Shown one piece after another: positions 1 through 9,336 of a stretch of DNA of 64,000 nt (position 1 is its first letter; each line of letters starts with the position of its first letter). Location of the stretch: NCBI GenBank assembly GCA_900550295.1, contig URRM01000002.1, positions 1-64,000 on the forward strand. The letters are read 5' to 3'. The stretch comes from an uncultured bacterium. Lineage in GTDB: Bacteria; Cyanobacteriota; Vampirovibrionia; Gastranaerophilales; Gastranaerophilaceae. The notes below the pieces were generated by a model. That model ran no database searches and was not told the origin of the DNA. It saw nothing but the letters and a program-made list of their open reading frames with translations. A program made the position numbers and the translations under genes.

Positions 1-29
1 TACTTATACTTACATTATAAAACAATTAA

Positions 30-1706
30 TTATGTTCCGTAATATTCAATTGCTGTTAAATCATCTTTCCAGTTCATCGCATCTTTAATTGCAGCGATTG
101 TTTTTGGAAAATGTTGTTGCAAGTATTGCAAACGAGTTCCAAGAGCTTCTACCGGTTCATCTGTGTAGGTATTTGTAAGAGCGTTAGTTTCAGCTACGAC
201 TTCGGCTAAACCTCCCCATTTTCCGCCATAATGACCTTTAGCTTGTGTAAAGTAGTCAATATGTTGTCTTTCTGCATCTGAATGAGTTTCGTTAAATTGT
301 TTTCTTTCTTCAACAAAAGTCTTTTGGATATCTTTGTTGTCTGAAAACATTGCTTTAGCAGTGTCTTTTAAATATTTTTTACCGTTTTTAACTTGGAAGT
401 CTTTAGCATGACCTAATTCGTGAAGGAATACCATTAAGTCATTTCCGACGTTAATGTTTCGTGAAAGAGGTGAGTATGCAGAATCAAGAACGCTACTCTT
501 GTCTTTGCCTTTTAATTTATTCACAGAATCAACAACTTCAAATAATTCTTCCCCAGGAACTTGTTTTAGAACTTTGATGATTTCGTTTTTGTTGCCTTTG
601 AATTTTTTATTAAATTTGATTTCGGCTTGAGTTTCATGATGTAAGTCTTTGACTGTAAACTTGTCATCAGAAACAGATATATCGTATTTGTAACCGTTTT
701 GAGATGAAATGTAATGATTGTCGTCTACAACTTCAAACGATTGCGAGCATCCCATTAAGATTTTACCGTTTTTATCTGTAATTTTGTAATCAACAATTCT
801 ATTTCCTTGAGGATCGTCTTCGTACAAGAACTGAGTATGAGTGCCATCTTCAGATTTCATATCTCTTTTGATTGTTTTAATACCTGTTTTCTTGTCAATA
901 GAAGCTTTTGAAATTTGTTCTTTTTTGCCGTTAGCATGGACAACTTCAACATCAAATGTACCCTTTATTTCTGATGGTGTAATGATTTCTTTTTTTATCA
1001 TATTACCATCTTTGTCATTTGTTGTAACAACTTGTTTTGCAACAGTTAAGAAACCTTTCATATCAAGATTTTCAACTTTATCTACGTCTTTATTATTTTT
1101 GTAATCAAAAGTTCTTGTTTTTAACTGAACAGGATAGTGTAGCACCATCTTTGATTCAGTTTCTTCAATCATTTTTCCGCTGTCGGCATCAAATTTATAA
1201 TATTTACCAATAGGTGTTTGTTTATCGATAATTTCTTCGATTTTATTTAAGCCTTCTTTACCAAATCCTATTGTAAATTCTTTTGTTGGTTCAAATTTAT
1301 TTTGAATAAATCGTGTTGCGTTTCTGCCATCAGGAATTGAGTCCATAGCTTTTAACATTTTATCAAAGAATTTAGGATCGTTATATCGGTCTTTTTTCAT
1401 TTGATAAGCTGCAGACATATCATACAAACCGAATTTAGTTGTATCTTTTAACGCTTTTACTGTATCAATATCAATAAGGTTTTGTTTGTATAAATATCTA
1501 AACGTGCAAGAATCAACGAAATCAAATTTTCTACCTTCTCCAGTATTTAAACTTGAAAATTCAGACATAGCCTGTTGAACCTCTTCTGCTGAATGTTTTT
1601 GGTAGACATCTTTAGCGTGTTCGTTCAAATTGGCATATTTTTCAGTTTTATGGGCTTTGTTTCCACCAATTTGGGGTAAATTTATTTTAATTCCGCCAAT
1701 TTCCAT
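30..1706 (-). CDS. Signal-less HELGH zinc-metallopeptidase-like protein
   Basis: A 558-residue protein with no Sec signal peptide and no membrane segment. Residues 429-433 read HELGH, the HExxH zinc-binding and catalytic motif of gluzincin-type peptidases. About 70 residues later comes GGLAEVVAETNAL (498-510), where E502 or E506 could be the third zinc ligand. The first 400 residues are rich in Lys, Asp and short beta-type segments and match no family I recognise. The start is well supported: GAGGAATT lies just upstream of the ATG and a good promoter lies further upstream. Peptidase activity is inferred from the motif alone. Substrate and location are unknown. An inactive or structural protein is possible. 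Confidence 0.7.
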   Translation of the reverse strand: MEIGGIKINLPQIGGNKAHKTEKYANLNEHAKDVYQKHSAEEVQQAMSEFSSLNTGEGRKFDFVDSCTFRYLYKQNLIDIDTVKALKDTTKFGLYDMSAAYQMKKDRYNDPKFFDKMLKAMDSIPDGRNATRFIQNKFEPTKEFTIGFGKEGLNKIEEIIDKQTPIGKYYKFDADSGKMIEETESKMVLHYPVQLKTRTFDYKNNKDVDKVENLDMKGFLTVAKQVVTTNDKDGNMIKKEIITPSEIKGTFDVEVVHANGKKEQISKASIDKKTGIKTIKRDMKSEDGTHTQFLYEDDPQGNRIVDYKITDKNGKILMGCSQSFEVVDDNHYISSQNGYKYDISVSDDKFTVKDLHHETQAEIKFNKKFKGNKNEIIKVLKQVPGEELFEVVDSVNKLKGKDKSSVLDSAYSPLSRNINVGNDLMVFLHELGHAKDFQVKNGKKYLKDTAKAMFSDNKDIQKTFVEERKQFNETHSDAERQHIDYFTQAKGHYGGKWGGLAEVVAETNALTNTYTDEPVEALGTRLQYLQQHFPKTIAAIKDAMNWKDDLTAIEYYGT

Positions 1707-2202
1707 ATGTAATTCCTCAAATGCAATTTTGTGGGTACATTATAACATTTTTATTTGAGTTTTACAATAAAATGTTACGATTGTAATGCTTAATGCTGAA
1801 TTTTTAAAATTTATGTTAAAAAGTGGATAATATACTTGTAACGTTCAGGTAAGATAAATAAATTTATCCTGTCTTTTTGATTATTAGTCGAACGAGCACT
1901 TACATAACAAACAAGATTTTCTTAGTTTTCTTTAGTTTTTCACATATTGTTATTGGTTTGTGAGTTAATCATTATAATGGCAATCAATGATATTGCTGGT
2001 GCGTAAAAAACTGTTATTGTGTATAATCCATATTTTACAATTGAGTTTCTTTTGAATTCATATCAAAAACAAAGTTAATTTGTATTCATATCTAGCTAAA
2101 CTTTTTTTCAATAATAGTTGGTGTAAATTTTTATGTTTTTTCTATTCAAATTTTTCAAAAAATATGCAATGATACATTAGAAAAAATTATAGGAGTTCTA
2201 TT
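1707..2202. other. AT-rich intergenic region between divergent genes
   Basis: This is the only gap longer than 300 bases in the window. It holds the minus-strand promoter at 1739-1767 and the ribosome-binding site AGGAGT (2191-2196) of the plus-strand gene. I see no tRNA, no convincing open frame and no strong hairpin in the remaining very AT-rich sequence. Confidence 0.6.
1739..1767 (-). promoter_or_regulatory. Sigma-70-type promoter of the HELGH protein gene
   Basis: On the minus strand TTGTAA (-35) is followed after 17 bases by TATAAT (-10). A TG one base before the -10 gives an extended -10. It lies about 35 bases upstream of the gene's start codon. This is a visual match only. Confidence 0.5.
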
Positions 2203-2826
2203 GTGGAAGATGATGTAAAATATTCACCGATTGAAGAATTTGCAAACGCTTTTTCTCATGCAATCGGAACATTGTTAGCAATATACGGATTGGTTTTTCT
2301 TGTTGTAACCTCAAGTACACCGACAGAAACCGCCTCAACCGCAATTTATGGTGCAACGTTGGTTATTTTATTTCAATCTTCAACGCTATATCATGCGATG
2401 GTTAATAAAACTGCTAAAAAGGTCTTTAGAAAAATTGACCACTCTGCAATTTTCTTACTAATCGCCGGAACTTATACTCCAATATTGTTGCTTGTTGTAC
2501 CATTTCCTCATTCAGTAGCTTTGCTTGCTATGACTTGGTATTTAGCAATTATGGGAATTGTATTTTCTTGTATAACATTAAAATTTAAGTATCTAAACAC
2601 AGCATTATATTTGGTAATGGGTTGGCTATCATTGTTCTTAATGCTCAGAATGTGGGCTTATAACCCTGTTTCAGTATACTACTTACTAGGTGGCGGTTTA
2701 TTGTTCTCGCTTGGTTGCATATTTTATTTGCTAAAAAAAGTACCATTCATGCACTCTATTTGGCACCTATTTGTTTTAGGTGGTGCAATTCTGCACTATA
2801 TGGCTGTAATGGCACTTTTAAGATAA
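2203..2826 (+). CDS. Hemolysin III family (PAQR-like) membrane protein
   Basis: A 207-residue protein with about seven hydrophobic helices. It carries the family landmarks: E-x-x-NAFSHAIG near the N terminus, KIDHSAIFLLIAGTYTP in the middle and SIWHLFVLGGAILHY at the C terminus. The conserved His and Asp residues form the putative metal site of the hemolysin III/PAQR superfamily. Start is GTG, chosen because AGGAGT sits 6 bases upstream. Despite the family name, most bacterial members are not proven haemolysins and are thought to act in membrane homeostasis or as hydrolases. It converges with the Na/Pi transporter gene with only 19 bases between the stops. Confidence 0.85.
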   Translation: MEDDVKYSPIEEFANAFSHAIGTLLAIYGLVFLVVTSSTPTETASTAIYGATLVILFQSSTLYHAMVNKTAKKVFRKIDHSAIFLLIAGTYTPILLLVVPFPHSVALLAMTWYLAIMGIVFSCITLKFKYLNTALYLVMGWLSLFLMLRMWAYNPVSVYYLLGGGLLFSLGCIFYLLKKVPFMHSIWHLFVLGGAILHYMAVMALLR

Positions 2827-2845
2827 ATTTAATTGTTCAAATAAC

Positions 2846-4612
2846 TTAAGCGTTTATTAATTCAGGTGGAAGATACTTTTGTTTGTAAGTATCAAAGTTT
2901 TGTTTAAACTCTTCTTCGCCTGATGTTTTTAAGTCGTTCAAATATCTATGTTTGTCGAATGCTGATTGGTCAATTTGAATTAAGCAAACAGCTACGTTTG
3001 AGCAGTGGTCTGACACACGTTCAATATTGTTTAATACTTCTGTTAGTAGGAAACCTAATTCAATTGTACAAATACCGTTTTGTAATCTTTCGATGTGTTT
3101 GTTTTTAGCATCATTGATTAAAATATCGATAACTTGTTCCAATGGTTCAACTTTTTTAGCTTTTTCTAAATTATTTTCGCTGAACGCTTCTACTGTCAAA
3201 TCCATAATTTCAGATAATGCGTTTGTGATTCTTTGAATTTCTGATTTTGCTTCATCTGAGAAACTGATTTGTTTTTCGTTCATTTCTTTAGCAACTTTTA
3301 AAATGTTTACAGCGTGGTCGCCGATTCTTTCAAAGTCGCTTATGCAGTGAAGAAGTTTAGATACTTCATGGTTATCTTTTTCTGTCAAATCTTTGCTTGA
3401 AAGTTTTACTAAGAATGTACCTAATTTATCCTCGTACATATCGATTTTAGGTTCTTTTCTTAATATTTTATCCATTCTCTTTTGGCTGAAATTGTTAATC
3501 ATCTTCATTGAACGGAAGAAGTTTTTCTTAGCCATAATTCCCATTTGATCTGTCATGTTTTTACATTCTGCAATTGCAAATGTTGGTGTAACAAGTAATC
3601 TTTCGTCTAGGAAAACTGTTTCATCGTCTTCGTCAGATTTAGATTTAACAGCCCATATCGCAATTTTTTCTAATTGTTTTGTAAATGGTAATAACATTAC
3701 AGTTGTTGCAATGTTGAATAATGTATGACATAACGCAATACCTACAGGGTTGATTTTGTCTGTTAAAAATTCAAAGTGGAAGAACATGTTTCCAAGATAG
3801 AATATTGCTAAAAATATAACTGTACCGATTAAGTTAAATGAAATGTGAACAGCAGTTACACGTTTTGCATTTGTACCAACGCCGATACTTGAAAGTAATG
3901 CAGTTGCACAAGTACCGATATTTTGCCCCATGATAATCGGAATTGCCATACCAAAAGTTACGCCACCTGTCATTGATAAAGCCTGTAATATACCGACTGA
4001 TGCAGCTGAACTTTGGATGATACCTGTAAATAATGTACCGATTATAACGCCCAAAATTGGATTAGAAAATGCTGTTAACACGTGAGTAAATTCCGGCATA
4101 TCAGCTAATGGTTTCATTGAACCTGACATCAATTCCATACCGTACATAAGAATAGCGAAACCAATCATAATACTGCCGACACTCTTACGTCTGTCGCTTT
4201 TTGAAATCATCATTAACAAGATACCAACTAAAGCAACAAGCGGAGAGAAAGATTCAGGCTTTAAAAGTCTTAAGTAAAAATTTGAACTTTCGATACCTGA
4301 AAGTGATAAAATCCAAGCTGTAAGAGTTGTACCTACGTTAGAACCCATAATTACGCCGATTGTTTGGCTCAAATCCATAATACCTGAGTTAACCAAACCT
4401 ACAAGCATTACAGTAAGTGCAGATGATGATTGAATTGCAATTGTAATACCTGCACCTAAAGCTAAGGATTTCATTGGGTTTGAAGTCATTAGCTTCAACA
4501 TTTTTTCAAGCTTACCGCCTGCAACTTTTTCCAAGCCGTTTGACATTACGCTCATACCATATAAGAAGAATGCCAATCCGCCAAGCAGTGTAAATACTGA
4601 AAATATATCCAT
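2846..4612 (-). CDS. Na+/phosphate cotransporter with PhoU-like C-terminal domain
   Basis: A 588-residue protein of the NptA/YjbB family. The N-terminal ~330 residues contain two inverted Na_Pi_cotrans repeats, marked by QSSSALTVMLVGLVNSG and IIQSSAASVGILQALSM, the QSS motifs that line the substrate site. The C-terminal ~220 residues are a helical PhoU-like domain (for example HCISDFERIGDHAVNILKVA). It should move phosphate across the inner membrane using a sodium gradient; in YjbB-type proteins the direction may be export. It is monocistronic. No pho regulator or pst genes are nearby, so phosphate regulation cannot be judged here. Confidence 0.9.
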   Translation of the reverse strand: MDIFSVFTLLGGLAFFLYGMSVMSNGLEKVAGGKLEKMLKLMTSNPMKSLALGAGITIAIQSSSALTVMLVGLVNSGIMDLSQTIGVIMGSNVGTTLTAWILSLSGIESSNFYLRLLKPESFSPLVALVGILLMMISKSDRRKSVGSIMIGFAILMYGMELMSGSMKPLADMPEFTHVLTAFSNPILGVIIGTLFTGIIQSSAASVGILQALSMTGGVTFGMAIPIIMGQNIGTCATALLSSIGVGTNAKRVTAVHISFNLIGTVIFLAIFYLGNMFFHFEFLTDKINPVGIALCHTLFNIATTVMLLPFTKQLEKIAIWAVKSKSDEDDETVFLDERLLVTPTFAIAECKNMTDQMGIMAKKNFFRSMKMINNFSQKRMDKILRKEPKIDMYEDKLGTFLVKLSSKDLTEKDNHEVSKLLHCISDFERIGDHAVNILKVAKEMNEKQISFSDEAKSEIQRITNALSEIMDLTVEAFSENNLEKAKKVEPLEQVIDILINDAKNKHIERLQNGICTIELGFLLTEVLNNIERVSDHCSNVAVCLIQIDQSAFDKHRYLNDLKTSGEEEFKQNFDTYKQKYLPPELINA

Positions 4613-4733
4613 TTTTTAGTCCTCTTGATTAAATTTGTATACCATGTGTTTTCATCAACATTATAAAAAAAAGAATTTTTTGTGTCGATAAAATGTAACT
4701 AATATGTAATAAAAATATCAAACACGTTTTTGT

Positions 4734-4775
4734 AACAAGGCGGGTTACAAACGTTAGTTTGCAACCCGCCTTGTT
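4734..4775 (-). terminator. Terminator-like hairpin with AAGGCGG arm
   Basis: Perfect 13-bp arms (AACAAGGCGGGTT / AACCCGCCTTGTT), with the stem extended inward by a further imperfect stretch. It lies 11 bases after the stop of the minus-strand membrane protein gene. The U-tract on that strand is weak, so intrinsic termination is likely but not certain. The arm begins with the same AAGGCGG core as the hairpins at 24664 and 28987. Confidence 0.6.
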
Positions 4776-4786
4776 AATTTATTAAA

Positions 4787-6127
4787 CTACTCGAAAATCA
4801 CTTTGTAATACATACTTGCCGGCTGATTCTTGTAAAGCGGTTTGTGTTTCCATAGAGATATTGTCATTTCGGCAGGTAAACGAAGAATTATAAATTCAAG
4901 TGCAGGTTGATAAGGAGTTGCATTGTTACATCCTCCGTCAACTTCACAGGCTTTTCCCAGAGCAATATGGTCTTCAAACTTAACGATACCATAATCAAGA
5001 GAGTTTCCTTTTATTGAATAAGTAGGATTGAACGCTATATTGGCAGTATCAATAGCATATGCGTAATTATATCCAAAGTCACGAGCATTTAAACCTGTCA
5101 ATAAGAATTTGACATGTCCTTTTTTGCCTTTTTTGCCGAATTGTTTTGTAAAATTATCTGTAGCTTTGTATTTAGCCGTAATTACTTTGTATTTTTTGTC
5201 ATAAGTAAGGCTTGTCGGTATCATTTGTAGATTTTTATCATCGCAAAAACTTTTTAGTTCTGGAGTTCTTTCAAAAAGTTGGCTAACAAGTACTCCAACC
5301 AACATATTTGGATTGTTGATAAATCTACTTTCCTCTGATAATCCTTCTTTGCGAACGTTTGTATTTTGTTTGCAACCGTAGCAAATTATGTGATTAATGC
5401 CCCACCAAGCTTTTTTGTCTTGCATTTGCCCAAAAACGCTGATATTTGGTTCATATTGTTCGTTATAAAATAATGATGTTTTTACATATTTTTGGCGAAT
5501 TTGAGTGATTTCTTCAACGCTTTTGCCAGTGTAGTTTGAAAGTGGATTTATAACCAACTTTTCAGAGTTTTCTGTATTTAATTTGACAATATTGTTGTTA
5601 TGAATAATTGATAGTTGGTTAATAATTGAAAGTCCTATTATAAAAGCTATTGCACAAATTGTTACCGGATATTTTATGACAGCAAGAGTCTTTTGCCAAA
5701 ATGAATGCCAGTACTCTTTTATATTAGTTCCTCTTGAAGGAATAATTGCTATAATTACAGGGATAATAATTATATGTATGCCAGAAGCAATTAAAAACCA
5801 TTGATTAAAGAACAATGTAATTAAAATTTCAGCAACAAAAGTGAAAATAATTGCTAAAGTTATTGCAAGTGCAAGGTTTCCTAAGATATTTAACAATCTT
5901 CTTTTGTAGTTAAACAGAATTACTAATTCAATTAACAAGATTATTCCCAAGAAGACAAAGCTTAAAATTCTAAAGAACGGAATATCTTGATTTGCGTTAA
6001 ATAGAACATACGTTGAGGTATAAGTTAGTATAAAATAAAGTATTCTTAAAATTAAATAGTTAATTGCAAATCCGCTACCAGAAATTTCACCTTTAGGTGA
6101 AATGATATCAATTAATGCTTTAAGCAT
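4787..6127 (-). CDS. Uncharacterised membrane protein with soluble C-terminal half
   Basis: A 446-residue protein that I do not recognise. The N-terminal ~175 residues hold about five hydrophobic helices, beginning GEISGSGFAINYLILRILYF, faintly like DUF805-type membrane domains. The remaining ~270 residues look extracytoplasmic and contain paired cysteines (CYGC and CEVDGGC) that could form disulfides or bind metal. It is divergent from dapF with a 60-base shared upstream region and is followed by a hairpin. No function is assigned. Confidence 0.75.
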   Translation of the reverse strand: MLKALIDIISPKGEISGSGFAINYLILRILYFILTYTSTYVLFNANQDIPFFRILSFVFLGIILLIELVILFNYKRRLLNILGNLALAITLAIIFTFVAEILITLFFNQWFLIASGIHIIIIPVIIAIIPSRGTNIKEYWHSFWQKTLAVIKYPVTICAIAFIIGLSIINQLSIIHNNNIVKLNTENSEKLVINPLSNYTGKSVEEITQIRQKYVKTSLFYNEQYEPNISVFGQMQDKKAWWGINHIICYGCKQNTNVRKEGLSEESRFINNPNMLVGVLVSQLFERTPELKSFCDDKNLQMIPTSLTYDKKYKVITAKYKATDNFTKQFGKKGKKGHVKFLLTGLNARDFGYNYAYAIDTANIAFNPTYSIKGNSLDYGIVKFEDHIALGKACEVDGGCNNATPYQPALEFIILRLPAEMTISLWKHKPLYKNQPASMYYKVIFE

Positions 6128-6187
6128 AATATCTATTACTCCTTGTTAAAAATTTGTCTATGAAAAATTTTGTGTTAAACTTGACTT

Positions 6188-7042
6188 ATGAATACCATTA
6201 AAATAACTAAAATGCAAGGTTGTGGCAATGATTTTGTCATCCTTGATTACTCGGAATTTGAAAAAGCAAATATTGAAATGTCGGAGTTGGCAAAAAAACT
6301 TTGTGATAGAAATTTTGGCATAGGCGCAGATGGAATGATTATTCCAAAAACCGATTGTGAAGATGCTGATATCTCTTGGTATTTTTATAATTCAGACGGT
6401 TCAACTGCACAAATGTGTGGCAACGGTATGAGGTGTTTTGCTAAGTATGTTTATGACAAAAAACTTGTTGATAAAACAGAATTTTCAGTAAAAACTTTAG
6501 CCGGAATTATCAAGCCACAATTGTTGGAAAATGGTCTGGTTAAAGTTAATATGGGAAAACCTGTTTTGGTACCTGAACAAGTTCCATGCAAATTAACAAA
6601 GTGTTTAGAACAAAAAATTATTGTTGATGGAAAATTTTACTCTGTGAACGCTGTTTCAATGGGCAATCCACACTGTATAATGTTTATTCAGGATAAAAAT
6701 AGTGATTTATTAAAACTGGCAAAAACTGTGGGTTCAAAGTTTGAAAACCATGAAATATTTCCTGAAAAAACAAATGTAGAATTTGTAAGGATTAACTCAA
6801 GAAATGAAATTGATTTAAGAGTTTGGGAACGTGGTTGTGGCATTACTCTTGCCTGTGGAACTGGTGCTTGTGCTTCAGTTGTTGCATCAATTTTAAATAA
6901 CTTAACAGACGGTAAAGTAAAAGTAAACTTGCTAGGAGGTGCTCTAAACGTTGAATGGAGCGGTTCTTTGGCTGATACAAAACAAGATGTTTATATGAGT
7001 GGTCCTGCAAAATATAGTTTTTTTGCAGATTACTTATTGTAA
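6188..7042 (+). CDS. dapF: Diaminopimelate epimerase
   Basis: Interconverts LL- and meso-diaminopimelate, the last steps toward lysine and the peptidoglycan cross-linking residue. The 284-residue length is normal. Both catalytic cysteines are present: C77 in MCGNGMRC and C223 in LACGTGACA. The N-terminal MQGCGNDFVILDY is also typical. The gene stands upstream of the ribosomal protein operon with a 58-base gap. Confidence 0.96.
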   Translation: MNTIKITKMQGCGNDFVILDYSEFEKANIEMSELAKKLCDRNFGIGADGMIIPKTDCEDADISWYFYNSDGSTAQMCGNGMRCFAKYVYDKKLVDKTEFSVKTLAGIIKPQLLENGLVKVNMGKPVLVPEQVPCKLTKCLEQKIIVDGKFYSVNAVSMGNPHCIMFIQDKNSDLLKLAKTVGSKFENHEIFPEKTNVEFVRINSRNEIDLRVWERGCGITLACGTGACASVVASILNNLTDGKVKVNLLGGALNVEWSGSLADTKQDVYMSGPAKYSFFADYLL

Positions 7043-7100
7043 TTTTTTTGTTTATGATAAGATAAAACTATAACTAGAAATATTTTTTTAAGGAGAAAAA

Positions 7101-7400
7101 ATGAGAAAATACGAATTATTAACAATTTTCAAACCAAATTTAGATTCAGATGAAATTGACAAAGTTTTAGAAAAAGTTGATTCAGACTTAGCTGAAATGG
7201 GTGGTAAAGTTGAATCTAGAGATAAAATGGGACGTAAAAAATTGGCTTATGATATCCAAAAATTCAGAGATGGTTTCATGGTAAACTCTGTAATTTCATT
7301 GGATGCTAACAAAGTAGCTGACTTCAAAAGAGCATTGAAATTGAATGATAATGTTTTAAGAACTTTAATGTTAGTAGTTGAAGAAAAAGCTTCAGTTTAG
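7101..7400 (+). CDS. rpsF: 30S ribosomal protein S6
   Basis: A 99-residue S6 protein; MRKYELLTIFKPNLDSDEID and GRKKLAYDIQKFRDG are characteristic. It binds 16S rRNA together with S18 in the platform of the small subunit. A strong AAGGAG site lies 7 bases before the ATG. It is first in the classical rpsF-ssb-rpsR cluster, with ssb starting 8 bases after its stop. Confidence 0.97.
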   Translation: MRKYELLTIFKPNLDSDEIDKVLEKVDSDLAEMGGKVESRDKMGRKKLAYDIQKFRDGFMVNSVISLDANKVADFKRALKLNDNVLRTLMLVVEEKASV

Positions 7401-7408
7401 GATATAAA

Positions 7409-7807
7409 ATGGCAGTTAAATCAATATCAAAAGCAGTAGTTACAGGAACAGTTTTTAGAAATCCTCAAACAGGGTACTCTTCAAAGGGTGCTTCTGTTTC
7501 AACTTTTGTTTTGAATATTGGTGATAAAGAAGAACTTTTAGTAAGGGTTCTCGCTAAAAGAACATCTCTTACAGAAGTTGTTGCAGGCCTTTCAAAAGGA
7601 ATGAAAGTTGTTGTTGAGGGTGTTTTGCAAACAGCTAATGTGAAAGATGAAAACGGAAAAGAAAGAAAAATATTTGAAATTGATGCTAACGAAATTGAAT
7701 CAATGGGAGCAAGTTCACCGGTTGACAGTTTCTCGGAAGACATTGTTAAATTTTCAGATACCGAAATGCCGGATGAATTAATCGGCGAAGATGAAATTCC
7801 GTTCTAA
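7409..7807 (+). CDS. ssb: Single-stranded DNA-binding protein
   Basis: A 132-residue SSB with an OB fold over roughly residues 5-105, an acidic linker, and the terminal tail GEDEIPF. This tail is the conserved acidic peptide ending in Pro-Phe that recruits replication and repair partners such as PriA, which is also encoded in this window. The linker is short compared with E. coli SSB (178 residues). Its position between rpsF and rpsR supports the call. Confidence 0.93.
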   Translation: MAVKSISKAVVTGTVFRNPQTGYSSKGASVSTFVLNIGDKEELLVRVLAKRTSLTEVVAGLSKGMKVVVEGVLQTANVKDENGKERKIFEIDANEIESMGASSPVDSFSEDIVKFSDTEMPDELIGEDEIPF

Positions 7808-7850
7808 CAAAAAATGATTAAGTAAAATTTGCATAAGAAAGGATAAATTA

Positions 7851-8084
7851 ATGGCAAAACAAGACTTAAACGATAAGAAAAAACGTAAAACTTGCAGTTT
7901 CTGTGCTGATCACGTAGAATCAATTGATTTCAAAGATGCTGCAAAATTAAAAAGATACTTAACAGAAGCTGGCAAAATTATTCCACGCCGTGTTACAGGT
8001 AACTGTGCAGAACATCAAAGAATGATTGCTAAAGCTATCAAAAGAGCTAGAGAAGCATCTATCATTAATTACGTTTTTGACTAG
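7851..8084 (+). CDS. rpsR: 30S ribosomal protein S18
   Basis: A 77-residue S18; the core IDFKDAAKLKRYLTEAGKII followed by PRRVTGNC is diagnostic. It keeps the zinc-type ligands CSFCADH and NCAEH, so it is a zinc-binding (C+) form; many bacteria carry the C- form without the cysteines. It pairs with S6, the first gene of the same operon. Confidence 0.97.
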   Translation: MAKQDLNDKKKRKTCSFCADHVESIDFKDAAKLKRYLTEAGKIIPRRVTGNCAEHQRMIAKAIKRAREASIINYVFD

Positions 8085-8101
8085 TATAGAAGAAATAAAT
8101 T

Positions 8102-8287
8102 ATGGATAAGATAACTATTAGGTCAGACAGAGATACTGATTATAAATTTATTTACAAAGGCGAAGAAGTTGTTCTTGGTGCCGGTAAAATAATCAGCATT
8201 GCAGATGGGTTGAGCGATGTAGTTCTTCCGACATGTGCAATGAAAATTAGTAATAATTTAATTATCATAAAAGAGGATGTTAAATAA
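8102..8287 (+). CDS. Small unknown protein at the end of the rpsF operon
   Basis: A 61-residue protein that I do not recognise, predicted as mostly beta strands (for example DYKFIYKGEEVVLGAGKII). It starts 17 bases after rpsR in the same direction. Its last codons form the left arm of a hairpin and its TAA stop lies in the loop. The coupling to rpsR and the normal codon use make it a likely real gene; its function is unknown. Confidence 0.6.
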   Translation: MDKITIRSDRDTDYKFIYKGEEVVLGAGKIISIADGLSDVVLPTCAMKISNNLIIIKEDVK

Positions 8288-8296
8288 TCCTCTTTT
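8269..8296 (+). terminator. Hairpin over the stop codon of the small rpsR-operon gene
   Basis: Perfect 9-bp stem AAAAGAGGA / TCCTCTTTT with a 10-base loop that contains the stop codon. A short T run closes the right arm. It is a probable terminator or attenuator separating the ribosomal cluster from the oxidoreductase gene. Confidence 0.5.
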
Positions 8297-8323
8297 GTGA
8301 TTAAAAAGTAGGGATATAAAACA

Positions 8324-9325
8324 ATGACTAAACAAAAAATTGCAGTTATGGGCTGCGGACTATGGGGAAGAAATATTGTTCGTAACTTCTACAATTTAGA
8401 AGTTTTAGATACAGTTTGTGATTTAGATGAAGAAAATTTAGCTAAAGTTAAAGAACAATATCCAAATGTAAAAACCACAAAAGATTTTAATGATATATTG
8501 AATAATCCGGAAATTACTGCAGTTGCTGTAATTACACCAAGTCATACTCACTTTAAGTTTGTAAAAATGTTCTTAGAAAGTGGTAGACACGTTTATGTTG
8601 AAAAACCTATTTCAACTTCAGCAAAAGATGCTCAAACTTTAAAAGAAATTGCAGAACAAAGAGGCTTAGTGTTAATGGTCGGTCATTTATTGTTATACCA
8701 TCCTGCAGTAAACAGATTGAAGATGTTAGTAGATGACGGAACATTAGGTGACATTGTTTATGCACAAAGTGACAGATTAAACGTTAACTACTTTAAAAAT
8801 GACAGAAGTGTTATGTGGGATTTAGCTCCTCATGATGTTTCAATGATGTCATATGTTATTGGTAAAGAACCAAAACATGTTATTTCAGCAGTAGGTTGTT
8901 CATCTGAAAGAAACGAAATTATGGATATTACTCACTTGGCAATTGAGTTTGAAGGTGGTGTGATTGGTCAAATTTCAGACAGTTGGATTACACCAATGAA
9001 ACACGTAAGACTTTTAGTTCGTGGTACAAAGAAGACTGCAATTTTAGACGATACATTACAAGAAAATAAACTACAAGTTTTTGAAAATAACAGAGCAGGT
9101 TCAGCTACAGATGTTAAAATTGATTATTTGGAAATTGAACCTTTGAAACTTGAATGCCAACACTTTATTACTTGTTGCGAATCAGGTAGAAAAGCTCGTT
9201 CAGATGGTGAAAATGGCTTCAATGTAGTTAATATATTAGAAGAAGCTGAAAAAATTATGTTAGGTGAAAACAAATTGAAATCACTTGATGAACGTAATTT
9301 TGCTTTATCAAGATTAAAACAATAA
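8324..9325 (+). CDS. Gfo/Idh/MocA family NAD(P)-dependent oxidoreductase
   Basis: A 333-residue sugar-type dehydrogenase. The N-terminal Rossmann fold starts MGCGLWGRNIVRNFYNLE, VEKPIS carries the catalytic Lys of the EKP motif, and WDLAPHDVSMM carries the active-site Asp/His of the second domain. The length is normal. Relatives with this pattern oxidise UDP-linked amino sugars (WlbA-like), so a role in cell-surface sugar synthesis is possible. No glycosyltransferase is nearby to confirm this. The next gene follows after 11 bases. Confidence 0.85.
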   Translation: MTKQKIAVMGCGLWGRNIVRNFYNLEVLDTVCDLDEENLAKVKEQYPNVKTTKDFNDILNNPEITAVAVITPSHTHFKFVKMFLESGRHVYVEKPISTSAKDAQTLKEIAEQRGLVLMVGHLLLYHPAVNRLKMLVDDGTLGDIVYAQSDRLNVNYFKNDRSVMWDLAPHDVSMMSYVIGKEPKHVISAVGCSSERNEIMDITHLAIEFEGGVIGQISDSWITPMKHVRLLVRGTKKTAILDDTLQENKLQVFENNRAGSATDVKIDYLEIEPLKLECQHFITCCESGRKARSDGENGFNVVNILEEAEKIMLGENKLKSLDERNFALSRLKQ

Positions 9326-9336
9326 TAGAGGTTTAA

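Noticed and set aside
841..1104. Plus-strand open frame inside the HELGH protein gene
   Set aside because: It is antisense to a long gene with motifs, promoter and ribosome-binding site, and its translation shows no domain.
1707..2202. tRNA or small RNA gene in the longest gap
   Set aside because: I could not fold a cloverleaf or find a terminator-like hairpin in the AT-rich sequence.
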